Made by a program: the position numbers and the translations under genes. The notes below the pieces were generated by a model. That model was not told where the DNA came from. It worked only from the letters and a program-made list of their open reading frames with translations, and ran no database searches. From a virus: a stretch of DNA of 32,943 nt. Each line of letters begins with the position of its first letter. Positions within the stretch are counted from its first letter, which is position 1. Below are positions 15,380-21,916 of this stretch, one piece after another. The stretch is taken from positions 1 through 32,943 of IMG/VR virus record IMGVR_UViG_3300043436_000876. The stretch is one strand, 5' to 3'.

Positions 15380-15408
15380 CAAATGTAATATTTATTTTTA
15401 AAATGCAA
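15380..15408 (-). promoter_or_regulatory. Bacteroidetes-type promoter P15
   Basis: On the minus strand TTG (15408-15406), 18 bases, then TACATTTG (15387-15380), matching the primary Bacteroidetes sigma pattern. It sits in the 57-bp gap before the gene at 15360, giving a very short leader. AAATAATTATTGCAT around the upstream box is shared with P23. It should drive the sigma factor operon. Confidence 0.75.
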
Positions 15409-15417
15409 TAATTATTT

Positions 15418-15777
15418 TTATATCATTGAATTATTTGCTTTCTCAATCGTATTTAATTCAGACTCTAATCTATCAATTTCGGTTGCTGCTAAAATCAATG
15501 CTGCTTCGTTGTCTTTGTTCTTTCTTCGCCAATAAAGTTCTTGAAGATATATTGAGCCAATGTAGTCAAATACTTTCTTTAGTGTTTCTATGGTCTTTAG
15601 TGCATTGTTTTTCCTTTCACCTTGTAATGTATCTACCTTGCTACTAAAATCGTTTATAACCGCCCTTAAATCGTTTAGGATGGATATTGCAGTTTCTTCT
15701 TTGCGTTCATGATTTTGCAAACTGCGAGTGGTAAAATATAACTGCTCTAAAGTTTCGGTGTATTTATCTTCGCTCAT
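15418..15777 (-). CDS. Hypothetical coiled-coil protein
   Basis: A 119-residue, highly charged, helical protein with long heptad-like stretches (ISILNDLRAVINDFSSKV; EIDRLESELNTIEKANN) and a central YIGSIYLQELYWRRKN. No catalytic motif. It is the last gene of the operon starting with the replication initiator, one base from the Mom-like gene. I do not recognise a family. Dimerisation through the coiled coil is likely; a partner cannot be named. Confidence 0.65.
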   Translation of the reverse strand: MSEDKYTETLEQLYFTTRSLQNHERKEETAISILNDLRAVINDFSSKVDTLQGERKNNALKTIETLKKVFDYIGSIYLQELYWRRKNKDNEAALILAATEIDRLESELNTIEKANNSMI

Positions 15778-15778
15778 G

Positions 15779-16462
15779 TTAAAATAAACTTATTTGAACT
15801 GAAGGGTTATAACTTGCATCATATCTAATATTTTCTCCTTTTGGATATGGCTCAATTTTATATGGTAGCATTTTTAACATTTTTGATTTATCTTTTTTAT
15901 TTCCTAAAAAAATAAAATATCTATGTTTACGTGGTCTTTCAATAGTTATTAAATCTTCTCCAAATTTATCTCTTAACCATTGAACCCTATTTTCTTGACC
16001 TCTGCTCATATCCATAATTGTTCCATTATGCAGGTGTTCTTTACCTTTAATATAGTAATCATTAAATTTAGCTGATAAACCCGTATATATAAAGTTTGTA
16101 GCCTGATAAATATACCCATGATGGTTATGCGATGTATCAGCATAGCTTACTATTACTAAAGGTTTAGGAATCAATTTTAAACTACTACTAACAAAATATG
16201 ATAATATATTTTTTTCTAATCCTTCGTTAATAATTAATCTATTTAATTCCATTAACTTATATTCATTATTCCATAAATTTCTTAATGGATTTGATACAGG
16301 AGTGCCATAAGTAATTACACCTTGTAAAATATTTTCAATATTAAATAATCCAAATGAATATTCTATTGGTGGAATTCTGTGAGCATAATGTTTTTTTAAT
16401 AACCATTCCTTGCAGTCACAAGTATCTATTGATTTTACTTTATATTTTTCTTTTATTGACAT
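15779..16462 (-). CDS. Mom-like DNA modification protein (GNAT fold)
   Basis: A 227-residue protein resembling phage Mu Mom and related adenine-modifying proteins. It starts with CKEWLLKKHYAHRIPPIEYS, the 'xxHYxxxxP' opening. It continues with FGLFNIENILQGVITYGTP, LMELNRLIINEGLEKNILS and SLKLIPKPLVIVSYADTSHN. It then has HHGYIYQATNFIYTGLS, a signature of the GNAT-like acyltransferase fold in these proteins. Mu Mom converts adenine to a methylcarbamoyl form that resists restriction enzymes. A similar anti-restriction role is likely, though the exact modification cannot be read. No small Com-like zinc translational activator is seen nearby. Its codons are much AT-richer than those of neighbours (9 G+C in the 60 bases at 16201), suggesting separate acquisition. 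Confidence 0.65.
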   Translation of the reverse strand: MSIKEKYKVKSIDTCDCKEWLLKKHYAHRIPPIEYSFGLFNIENILQGVITYGTPVSNPLRNLWNNEYKLMELNRLIINEGLEKNILSYFVSSSLKLIPKPLVIVSYADTSHNHHGYIYQATNFIYTGLSAKFNDYYIKGKEHLHNGTIMDMSRGQENRVQWLRDKFGEDLITIERPRKHRYFIFLGNKKDKSKMLKMLPYKIEPYPKGENIRYDASYNPSVQISLF

Positions 16463-16463
16463 T

Positions 16464-17432
16464 TTAAAAAGGTATTATATCGTTATTCATTCCTGCTATT
16501 CCTATAAACTCGCCTTGTTGTTTTGCTTTTTGACCTTCGCCAGCATAGTACATTTTGCTTTCAATGGTTTCTCTGTATCTTGACTTTCGATAATCAAATT
16601 CAAGTTCTTCCATTAGTACCTTTACTTTTCCAATTGTATCGGGCTTAACCTTACAAAAGTAAATATCAACTGTCTGTTTTGTTCTATCCGGATAGTCAAC
16701 TGAAATAATTACTTTGCCATTTGAGTTCCACGCTGAACCGCCTTTAATATCATCCGCATCAGGAACTCGCCTTTTTGGTTTGCTTCCGTTTTGGCTTTGC
16801 ATGAACTCCATTTTCTTAGGGTGAGCAATAGTCATAAAGTGTCTATTTTTTAGTTCAGCCAACTCATTACGATAGCTAAGTATGTAATCTAAGTACAAAT
16901 CTTCACGCCCTCCATATGGCGACATATCGTGGAATAAATTTTTCCAACTATCAATAAAACAAGTGTGAACAATTCCGTTAACATCTTCGTAATCGGTTGT
17001 AAATTGCCATAGTTCCTCAGGCATTATAGGCTTCTTTGCATCTTCTTTAGTAGCTATTAGGAAGTGCGTGTCAATCCATGCGCTTGCGTGTATAACCTCC
17101 GCATTGGTTATTGAATTGTCATAACCTCTAAATGAGCGTTTATAATACTTTACAAATAGCTTTCTCCTTATTTCGTTGTAGCTTCCTATGTCGGGAGCAT
17201 AAAGTAAATGTCTTATTCCAAAAGTTTCTGATTGATAAAACAATAACTCTAAAGCAAACTCAGTCTTTCCGCTATGTGGTAGCCCTGTTATATCCGTTAC
17301 GCCATCCATTGCGAATCTAAACACGCCATTTAAACATTCAAAACCTGCATAGTTAGTTCTTGCACCTCCTGTCTTATGGTATAGTTCAAAGTCTGAACGC
17401 TTCTTGTTTGGGTCGATTATCTTTACATTCAT
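16464..17432 (-). CDS. RecA/DnaB-like replicative ATPase (helicase-like)
   Basis: A 322-residue protein with a RecA-type ATPase core. Walker A GLPHSGKT is at residues 50-57 and a Walker B-like HTCFIDSW near residue 160. A later TIAHPKK fits the sensor/H motif of DnaB- or RepA-like enzymes, and DDIKGGSAWNSNGKVIISV follows. The N-terminal 45 residues are too short for a DnaB primase-binding domain. It probably unwinds the fork as a hexamer, or is a RepA/RadA-like recombination ATPase. It overlaps the preceding initiator/loader-like gene by four bases, an arrangement typical of loader-helicase pairs. AAAGGAACGG before the ATG is a weak Shine-Dalgarno match. Confidence 0.7.
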   Translation of the reverse strand: MNVKIIDPNKKRSDFELYHKTGGARTNYAGFECLNGVFRFAMDGVTDITGLPHSGKTEFALELLFYQSETFGIRHLLYAPDIGSYNEIRRKLFVKYYKRSFRGYDNSITNAEVIHASAWIDTHFLIATKEDAKKPIMPEELWQFTTDYEDVNGIVHTCFIDSWKNLFHDMSPYGGREDLYLDYILSYRNELAELKNRHFMTIAHPKKMEFMQSQNGSKPKRRVPDADDIKGGSAWNSNGKVIISVDYPDRTKQTVDIYFCKVKPDTIGKVKVLMEELEFDYRKSRYRETIESKMYYAGEGQKAKQQGEFIGIAGMNNDIIPF

Positions 17433-18037
17433 AATCCGTTCCTTTCATTAAACATTCTTAGTCTGAACTCCCTTTCCGTTTCTTCTTTGGGTAATTGTAA
17501 TGCCTCAGGAATTACATCGTTCCACCTTTTTTGATTTAAGTAGGTCATTGGGTTCGGATGGTTATATTCTGGGAATGGTTTATAAGAAATAAATTTATCT
17601 AATGTAGCTTTTATAGATTCTTTTTCTTTATTAGTTAATGAATCAAATTTATTTTCGCATTTGTCTTTAGCAATCTTATTTGGATACATCTTCCAAAAGT
17701 CATTAAAGGTAAATGTATTAATATCTTTCTCTTTCCCTTCCTCTTTCTCTTGTGCCTTAGGGGGTGGCGTAACCCCTGCCGTAGGGGGTAAGCTACTTAG
17801 AGGCTCTAAGGATATATCGCCCCTCTTTAATCTTTGGTTAAATCCGTTTATTTGTGAATCAATAGAATGTTGTTGGGATATGTAGGCAAATTTAGCCATC
17901 CCTTTAAGTTCAGTTTTTTGTCCAGTAAATTGTTCTAACATTAAAGCATCGTAAAATGCTAATCTGTCTTTGTCGGTTAATTCGTTGGCTACTTCATAAT
18001 AGCTACGAAAAAAATTAAATGCTTTTCTATTGCTCAT
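17429..18037 (-). CDS. DUF6291 replication initiator/helicase loader-like protein
   Basis: A 202-residue protein with two parts. The N-terminal domain (about residues 1-75: AFNFFRSYYEVANELTDKDR, DALMLEQFTGQKTELKG) fits DUF6291. A Pro-rich linker follows (residues near 95, PPTAGVTPPPK). The C-terminal domain (TFNDFWKMYPNKIAKDKC and PNPMTYLNQKRWNDVIPE) is the 'FWxxYPxKxxK ... TYLNxxRW' module of DnaD- and loader-type phage replication proteins. The ATG at 18037 is chosen because it begins the DUF6291 homology; the frame is open further upstream but has no ATG and runs through a structured leader. It probably brings the following ATPase to the origin. The linker-coding DNA carries G-rich inverted repeats, which recalls the lambda O gene. 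Confidence 0.7.
   Translation of the reverse strand: MSNRKAFNFFRSYYEVANELTDKDRLAFYDALMLEQFTGQKTELKGMAKFAYISQQHSIDSQINGFNQRLKRGDISLEPLSSLPPTAGVTPPPKAQEKEEGKEKDINTFTFNDFWKMYPNKIAKDKCENKFDSLTNKEKESIKATLDKFISYKPFPEYNHPNPMTYLNQKRWNDVIPEALQLPKEETEREFRLRMFNERNGL
17757..17810. repeat. G-rich overlapping inverted repeats inside the initiator gene
   Basis: TTAGGGGGT (17757-17765), ACCCC (about 17771-17775) and TAGGGGGT (17782-17789) allow two mutually exclusive hairpins, since the central ACCCC can pair with either flank. A perfect palindrome, CTTAGAG-G-CTCTAAG, follows at 17796-17810. The cluster codes for the Pro-rich linker of the protein. Candidate initiator-binding region. Confidence 0.5.
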
Positions 18038-18044
18038 AAATAAA

Positions 18045-18114
18045 AATTGCCCTCGGCGTGGTGGTGCTTCGGGCAATTCTTTTAATTCCTTAATAAAATG
18101 ATACTCACCACCAC
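18045..18114 (-). promoter_or_regulatory. Structured leader with competing pairings before the initiator gene
   Basis: On the minus strand GTGGTGGTG (18114-18106) is exactly complementary to CACCACCAC (18066-18058). The latter lies in the loop of a perfect 8-bp hairpin, AATTGCCC/GGGCAATT (18078-18071 with 18052-18045). That hairpin is followed by TTTATTT and the ATG at 18037, so it looks like an intrinsic terminator. Pairing of the upstream GTG repeat with the loop would make a pseudoknot or oppose the hairpin. The leader also holds a three-codon frame (Met-Trp-Trp-stop, 18116-18105). Confidence 0.55.
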
Positions 18115-18128
18115 ATGGGTATCAAGTG

Positions 18129-18158
18129 CAAATATAAACCTTTATAAATAAATGTCAA
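18129..18158 (-). promoter_or_regulatory. Bacteroidetes-type promoter P18
   Basis: Minus-strand TTG (18158-18156), 19 bases, TATATTTG (18136-18129). The upstream box is in the last codons of the NinG gene. It should drive the initiator, ATPase and Mom-like genes with a leader of about 85 bases. Confidence 0.75.
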
Positions 18159-18762
18159 GCATTTTATTATACTTAGTCCTTAAAGCTATTCTTTCCTCTG
18201 CGTTTCTTGGCAACTTAGCAGACTTGTTTAATTCAATTAACTCCTTTACTATCTTTTTAGCCGTTTTCGTGCGTTCTGCGAGTTCATCTTTATTTAGCTT
18301 AACAATCGGATAGATTACGTTTAAATCGTCAATATAAGCCATCTGAGAATCGCCAAAGGTTTGTATTATACCCTCTCTAAATTTAATTAGATTGCCATTT
18401 TGATAAGTATTGCACCTTGCACAACCAGAGTAAATGTTGTGTAGATTAAACCTTAAATTATCCCATGCACCTACTCCTCTAAAATGTGAGGCATCAAATT
18501 TAGCATTTGTAACTCCACAAGCTAAACATTTGCAACCTTCATCAATTAGCCTAACTATTTTGTTAACCTCAATTTGAAGTTCTTTCTTGTAGTCGCCTAA
18601 AGTTTTTAAGGATTCCTTTAATTTTAGGTTAAGTTTCTTTTTTTCGACCTCCTTCTGTTTTGTTTTTGCTGCACTTACTTTCAATGCACACTTTAATCCG
18701 CAAACCGATTGAATGGTATTGCTTGGCTCAAAGTTTTTACCGCAGGATTTACATTTTTTCAT
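18142..18762 (-). CDS. ninG: NinG/Rap-like recombination protein
   Basis: A 206-residue basic protein starting MKKCKSCGKNFEPSN. The ATG at 18762 is chosen over an upstream extension that would overlap the previous gene. A zinc-binding Cys set sits at the N-terminus (CKSCG and CGLKCA). A Lys-rich coiled coil follows, then the HNH-like core: CLACG, FDASHFRGVGAWDNLRFN, HNIYSGCARCN. This is the layout of lambda NinG (Rap), a Holliday-junction-directed recombination endonuclease acting with Red-type systems. It lies downstream of an annealing protein and exonuclease of that type. Eleven bases separate it from the PAPS-reductase-like gene. Confidence 0.85.
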   Translation of the reverse strand: MKKCKSCGKNFEPSNTIQSVCGLKCALKVSAAKTKQKEVEKKKLNLKLKESLKTLGDYKKELQIEVNKIVRLIDEGCKCLACGVTNAKFDASHFRGVGAWDNLRFNLHNIYSGCARCNTYQNGNLIKFREGIIQTFGDSQMAYIDDLNVIYPIVKLNKDELAERTKTAKKIVKELIELNKSAKLPRNAEERIALRTKYNKMLDIYL

Positions 18763-18773
18763 AGTTTTTTTAA

Positions 18774-19607
18774 TTAATCTGTACAAAATCCCGCTTGACA
18801 ACCACTACCAGTTCCAAAATAAAATTCTTGTTGTAATCCTATTTTTTTTATTTGTTCATAGGTTATATTTGATTTATAATTGTATTTTGAGTTAATTTCC
18901 ATATTATTAAACCATTCCATTTTACTATAATTGTCATCATAGTTTTTTCTCAATTGTTGTATATCTTTCCAAAAACAACCAACACAATTTGAATCATCAG
19001 GAAATTTAATATTTTTACTTTCCCAAAATTTATGCACTGGAATATGAGTTACTTTATCATAAACTAAAGGATAATTTGCTATACCCCAATTTAGGTCTTT
19101 CCATTTATTTCTTGTTCCGTTTTTGCCAATTATAATTTTTGTTTTTAATTCTCTTTCTTTTTTTCCATATTTTGCTCTCTCTTTTTCGTCATATCTAATT
19201 CCAATATTTGAAAACACTTTTTCATTATCTGATATAATATTTTTATAAATATATTCTGCAATAGGTCTAATTTTCATATCTGTTGTGCAAAATCTTCTTG
19301 CCATATTTGGAACTGCATTTCCGTGTTTTTTAATTACAGATTCAAAAGTATCTCCACTAACCCAAATTATTTCTTTTCCAATAAATTGTTCAAGGTCTCG
19401 CATTGCGTACAAGGTTAAATCGCTTTCAGCAGTTGCAATAAAATCTTTACCCAATTTTTCAGAAATATATTTTACAATACCTAAATCTTTTGGTTTGCAA
19501 TTAATATCTTCTATTTGAACTAATGCAAATATTTCATAATCAGCAGGATAATGGACTGCCATATAACTTGAAGTTTTACCTCCGCTTAAACTATTTATTG
19601 TTTTCAT
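18774..19607 (-). CDS. PAPS reductase-like PP-loop protein
   Basis: A 277-residue adenine-nucleotide alpha-hydrolase. The PP-loop SGGKTSS is at residues 8-14. ARRFCTTDMKIRPI, NIGIRYDEKERAKYG, a CVGCFWK motif and a C-terminal GCQAGFCTD give at least five Cys, as in Fe-S-carrying members. It activates a substrate by adenylation, but the substrate is unknown. Family members act in sulfate reduction, DNA phosphorothioation (DndC) and tRNA thiolation. No other Dnd or sulfate genes are present, so a nucleic acid modification or sulfur-linked anti-defence role is only a guess. The gene is much AT-richer than its neighbours (11 G+C in the 60 bases at 19201). Confidence 0.75.
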   Translation of the reverse strand: MKTINSLSGGKTSSYMAVHYPADYEIFALVQIEDINCKPKDLGIVKYISEKLGKDFIATAESDLTLYAMRDLEQFIGKEIIWVSGDTFESVIKKHGNAVPNMARRFCTTDMKIRPIAEYIYKNIISDNEKVFSNIGIRYDEKERAKYGKKERELKTKIIIGKNGTRNKWKDLNWGIANYPLVYDKVTHIPVHKFWESKNIKFPDDSNCVGCFWKDIQQLRKNYDDNYSKMEWFNNMEINSKYNYKSNITYEQIKKIGLQQEFYFGTGSGCQAGFCTD

Positions 19608-19608
19608 T

Positions 19609-19905
19609 TTACAATTTCTTTAATTCATTATCCAAACCATCCAAAACGCCCCACATTGATTCTTGAAGTAACTCCCAATCTTTGCTTTTGAATCTTGGGT
19701 CACTTAATAGCGTTTCGTCAATCTGTTTGATAAAGTAGTTTATTTTAGGTTTAGCCTCTTTAATTACTCCGATAATATGCTTGTTGTCAATTACATTTCT
19801 ACATTCCCAAACTGTCTGCATTGCCTCGCTGGCTGCTTTACTGCACATATAAGCCATTAAAAGGTTTTGGATGATTGTTCTTTCGGGTATTATTTGTTTA
19901 TTCAT
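19609..19905 (-). CDS. Hypothetical helical protein
   Basis: A 98-residue, helical protein (RTIIQNLLMAYMCSKAASEA near the N-terminus; SKDWELLQESMWGVLDGLDN near the C-terminus) with no recognised motif. It lies between the methyltransferase and the PAPS-reductase-like gene, ten bases from one and one from the other. Unlike those two it has ordinary base composition for this phage, suggesting that they were inserted around an older gene. Confidence 0.6.
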   Translation of the reverse strand: MNKQIIPERTIIQNLLMAYMCSKAASEAMQTVWECRNVIDNKHIIGVIKEAKPKINYFIKQIDETLLSDPRFKSKDWELLQESMWGVLDGLDNELKKL

Positions 19906-19915
19906 TGTTTTGTTT

Positions 19916-20722
19916 TTAAAATAATTGTGGTTGCAATATTTTAATATTTAGTCGTTTTTCTGCATAATTACATTGTTTATCTGATATTTCACTACCTAAA
20001 TAATTTCTTTTTTCCATTACACAAGCATTTGCAGTTGTGCCAGTTCCCATAAAACTATCGTAAATTAAATCATTTTCTTTTGTATATAGTAATAATAATT
20101 TTCTAACTAATTCTGTTGAATAGGTTGCTTTATTTAAATTATTACTTCCGTCATTATTTGATGCTTCAATAAAATTATCTATTATATCATAATAATTTTG
20201 ACCATTATTGCCAATTATAAAATTTTTATTAGTTTCAAATGTTTCTAATTCATTTTTTCTTGAAAAAACAAATACAAATTCACATATTCTTCTTAATCTA
20301 TTTTTTGATGCTGGGTGAGGTATAGATGTTGGCTTTTTCCAAATTATAGTATCAGCAATAGAAAAATTTGTTTGATTGCAAATTTCAGAAACCATTTTAT
20401 ATGGCAAAGATGGATTTTCTATTGAATATGAAAAATTAAATAATACGCAACCATTATTAATTAATATTTTATCATATCCATTAAAAACATTTATTATAAA
20501 ATTAATATATTCAGATTCACTTTTCCAATCTTCATAAATATCATATCTTTTATGTTTATCTGAATAACCACCTTTCCTATTAGTCATATTATATGGTGGA
20601 GAAGTCATAACTAAATTTATTTTAGATTGCAATTCAGGTCTATTCATTGTTTTTAAACAATCTTCGTTGTATATTTTATTTATTTGCATTAATAAATTTT
20701 GCGATAATTCTCGGTCTGTCAT
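19916..20722 (-). CDS. DNA methyltransferase, N4-cytosine or N6-adenine type
   Basis: A 268-residue enzyme with the beta-class motif order. The catalytic TSPPY is at residues 40-44 and the SAM-binding DSFMGTGTT at residues 222-230, with IIWKKPTSIPHPASKNR between them and a C-terminal YAEKRLNI. No restriction endonuclease is near, so it is probably an orphan protecting phage DNA from host restriction or marking sites. SPPY is used by both N4mC and N6mA enzymes, so the base is not settled, nor is the target site. It is extremely AT-rich (9 G+C in the 60 bases at 20221). Its ATG overlaps the stop of the DnaA-like gene. Confidence 0.85.
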   Translation of the reverse strand: MTDRELSQNLLMQINKIYNEDCLKTMNRPELQSKINLVMTSPPYNMTNRKGGYSDKHKRYDIYEDWKSESEYINFIINVFNGYDKILINNGCVLFNFSYSIENPSLPYKMVSEICNQTNFSIADTIIWKKPTSIPHPASKNRLRRICEFVFVFSRKNELETFETNKNFIIGNNGQNYYDIIDNFIEASNNDGSNNLNKATYSTELVRKLLLLYTKENDLIYDSFMGTGTTANACVMEKRNYLGSEISDKQCNYAEKRLNIKILQPQLF

Positions 20723-21063
20723 AGTAGCGTTTCAATTTTTTTAATCCGTTCCACAAAAAGCATATCCTTGTAATCAAGATAATTCTGAATCTTAGTGCGA
20801 GCATTCATTATAGTAGTGTGGTCACGCCCTCCTAATCTTAATCCGATTGATTGTAGGCTGTTGTAGGTATGCTTGCAGGCTAAGTAAGCTATGCAATGCC
20901 GCCACCACATTATCTCTCGCTTTCTGTTGTTGGATGTTAGTTCCTTTTCTGTATAGCCGCTTACTTTGGTGACTGCCCAAATAATGCCGTCAAGTGTAAT
21001 CTTATGTTTGTTAACCCCGTGTACTCGAACGTAGAAGTCTGGTTTTGATATTAGTAGTGTCAT
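20719..21063 (-). CDS. Stand-alone DnaA domain IV-like DNA-binding protein
   Basis: A 114-residue protein whose second half is the DnaA C-terminal helix-turn-helix. EIMWWRHCIAYLACKHTYN matches the helix before the signature, and GLRLGGRDHTTIMNA (the GGRDHTTI signature at residues 78-85) is unmistakable. The first 30 residues do not look like a DnaA domain, and there is no AAA+ domain. It should bind DnaA boxes or similar sites, either to take over or block host initiation or to act at the phage origin. A Shine-Dalgarno-like GGAGG precedes the ATG. It couples to the methyltransferase by ATGA. Confidence 0.85.
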   Translation of the reverse strand: MTLLISKPDFYVRVHGVNKHKITLDGIIWAVTKVSGYTEKELTSNNRKREIMWWRHCIAYLACKHTYNSLQSIGLRLGGRDHTTIMNARTKIQNYLDYKDMLFVERIKKIETLL

Positions 21064-21308
21064 TTCTTACCTCCGTATGTTTCGTTGTAGTATTCTTCAA
21101 ATGTTTCTTTTGGATTCATACCCATTTCCCAATGCTTACCATAGGCAGTATATTCCTCATGACAAATTAAATACGCATTTTGTATTTGCTCCTTTTCCAT
21201 TTGTTTGGCTTGTTCTTTGGCGTAGTATAACTTAATACCTGTTTCTGTATCTACTGAAAAAGGCAAGATTTCATCTATTTGTTCCCATAACCACTCAACC
21301 GCAGTCAT
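21060..21308 (-). CDS. Small phage protein, MTAVEWL type
   Basis: An 82-residue acidic protein (MTAVEWLWEQIDEILPF; YYAKEQAKQMEKEQIQNAY; TFEEYYNETYGGKK). This pattern is common in Bacteroidetes phages and prophages, without a known function. The ATG at 21308 starts two bases past the stop of the MazG-like gene. A longer version starting at 21356 would overlap that gene by 47 bases and is less likely. It overlaps the DnaA-like gene by four bases. Confidence 0.7.
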   Translation of the reverse strand: MTAVEWLWEQIDEILPFSVDTETGIKLYYAKEQAKQMEKEQIQNAYLICHEEYTAYGKHWEMGMNPKETFEEYYNETYGGKK

Positions 21309-21309
21309 T

Positions 21310-21603
21310 TTATTTAACTCGTTTCCCATTGTCGTACGTTCTATTATGTAATTCAATTAATTTCTTTGCCATTGCTGCTTCTATATCCTCTACATTAAAG
21401 CCAGTTAAATGTGCTGCTTTAAATAGTAGTAGAAAACAATCTGCTAACTCCTCTGCTTGTTCTGCTTTGCCTTTTAAAACAATCGCCTCTCTAAACTCCC
21501 ATATTTCGTCACTTCTTAGCTTCATTAGCACGTTTAGCCAATGCTCATCTCCAAAGGTATCTTTACTCCATTGGAAATATTCATTTAATAATTCTTGGTT
21601 CAT
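21310..21603 (-). CDS. MazG-like (DUF550-type) nucleotide pyrophosphohydrolase
   Basis: A 97-residue all-helical protein. It has LRSDEIWEFREAI, then AEELADCFLLLFKAA (the EExxD metal-binding pattern of MazG-like enzymes), FNVEDIEAAMAKKLIELHNR and a short basic tail. Such phage proteins hydrolyse nucleoside triphosphates such as dATP/dGTP, or alarmone-related nucleotides, to adjust the pool during replication. The first helix also carries acidic residues that could complete the site. Length matches single-domain members. Confidence 0.75.
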   Translation of the reverse strand: MNQELLNEYFQWSKDTFGDEHWLNVLMKLRSDEIWEFREAIVLKGKAEQAEELADCFLLLFKAAHLTGFNVEDIEAAMAKKLIELHNRTYDNGKRVK

Positions 21604-21618
21604 TGTGTGTTTGTTAAT

Positions 21619-21646
21619 GGCAGTAAGCAGTTGCCCGCCTACCGCC
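21619..21646. other. Intergenic hairpin before the DUF3127 gene end
   Basis: GGCAGTA (21619-21625) pairs with TACCGCC (21640-21646), seven pairs with one G-T, around a GC-rich 14-base loop. It lies in the 51-bp gap between the DUF3127 and MazG-like genes and stands out in an AT-rich region. There is no clear T-run, so it may be an mRNA processing or stability element. Confidence 0.35.
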
Positions 21647-21654
21647 TTGTTAAT

Positions 21655-21915
21655 TTAGATTTTCCAAGCATTTATAGAAGTATACCACTTGCCTTGATGT
21701 TCCCTTGACTCTATATTGATTGAGCAAGTAATAACGTGACCTAATTGATAGTCTTGTAAACGTGGCATTAACTTTTCGGGAACTACGATTGCAATACTTT
21801 TTGGATATTGTCCCTCAGTTTCTACAATGATAGTTTGTTTTTGCCAGTCTTTACCTGATTTGCTTGTTCCTGATTCTGTTTTTAAAATCTGTTTTAGTGT
21901 TCCTTGAATCTCCAT
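21655..21915 (-). CDS. DUF3127 single-strand-binding-like OB-fold protein
   Basis: An 86-residue protein, beta-rich, matching the DUF3127 pattern. It opens with MEIQGTLKQILKTESGTSKS, has GKDWQKQTIIVETEG and PKSIAIVVPEKLM, and ends in HQGKWYTSINAWKI. The family resembles a short SSB-type OB-fold and is found almost only in Bacteroidetes and their phages. It lies right after the exonuclease gene, so a single-strand DNA-binding role in recombination or replication is likely but not proven. Confidence 0.8.
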   Translation of the reverse strand: MEIQGTLKQILKTESGTSKSGKDWQKQTIIVETEGQYPKSIAIVVPEKLMPRLQDYQLGHVITCSINIESREHQGKWYTSINAWKI

Positions 21916-21916
21916 C

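Noticed and set aside
18105-18116. Met-Trp-Trp-stop as a tryptophan-sensing leader peptide
   Set aside because: Two codons forced by a GTG repeat are weak evidence; reported only as part of the leader structure.
21309-21356. Longer start for the gene at 21060
   Set aside because: It overlaps the MazG-like gene by 47 bases, while the ATG at 21308 is placed two bases past its stop and begins the recognisable part.
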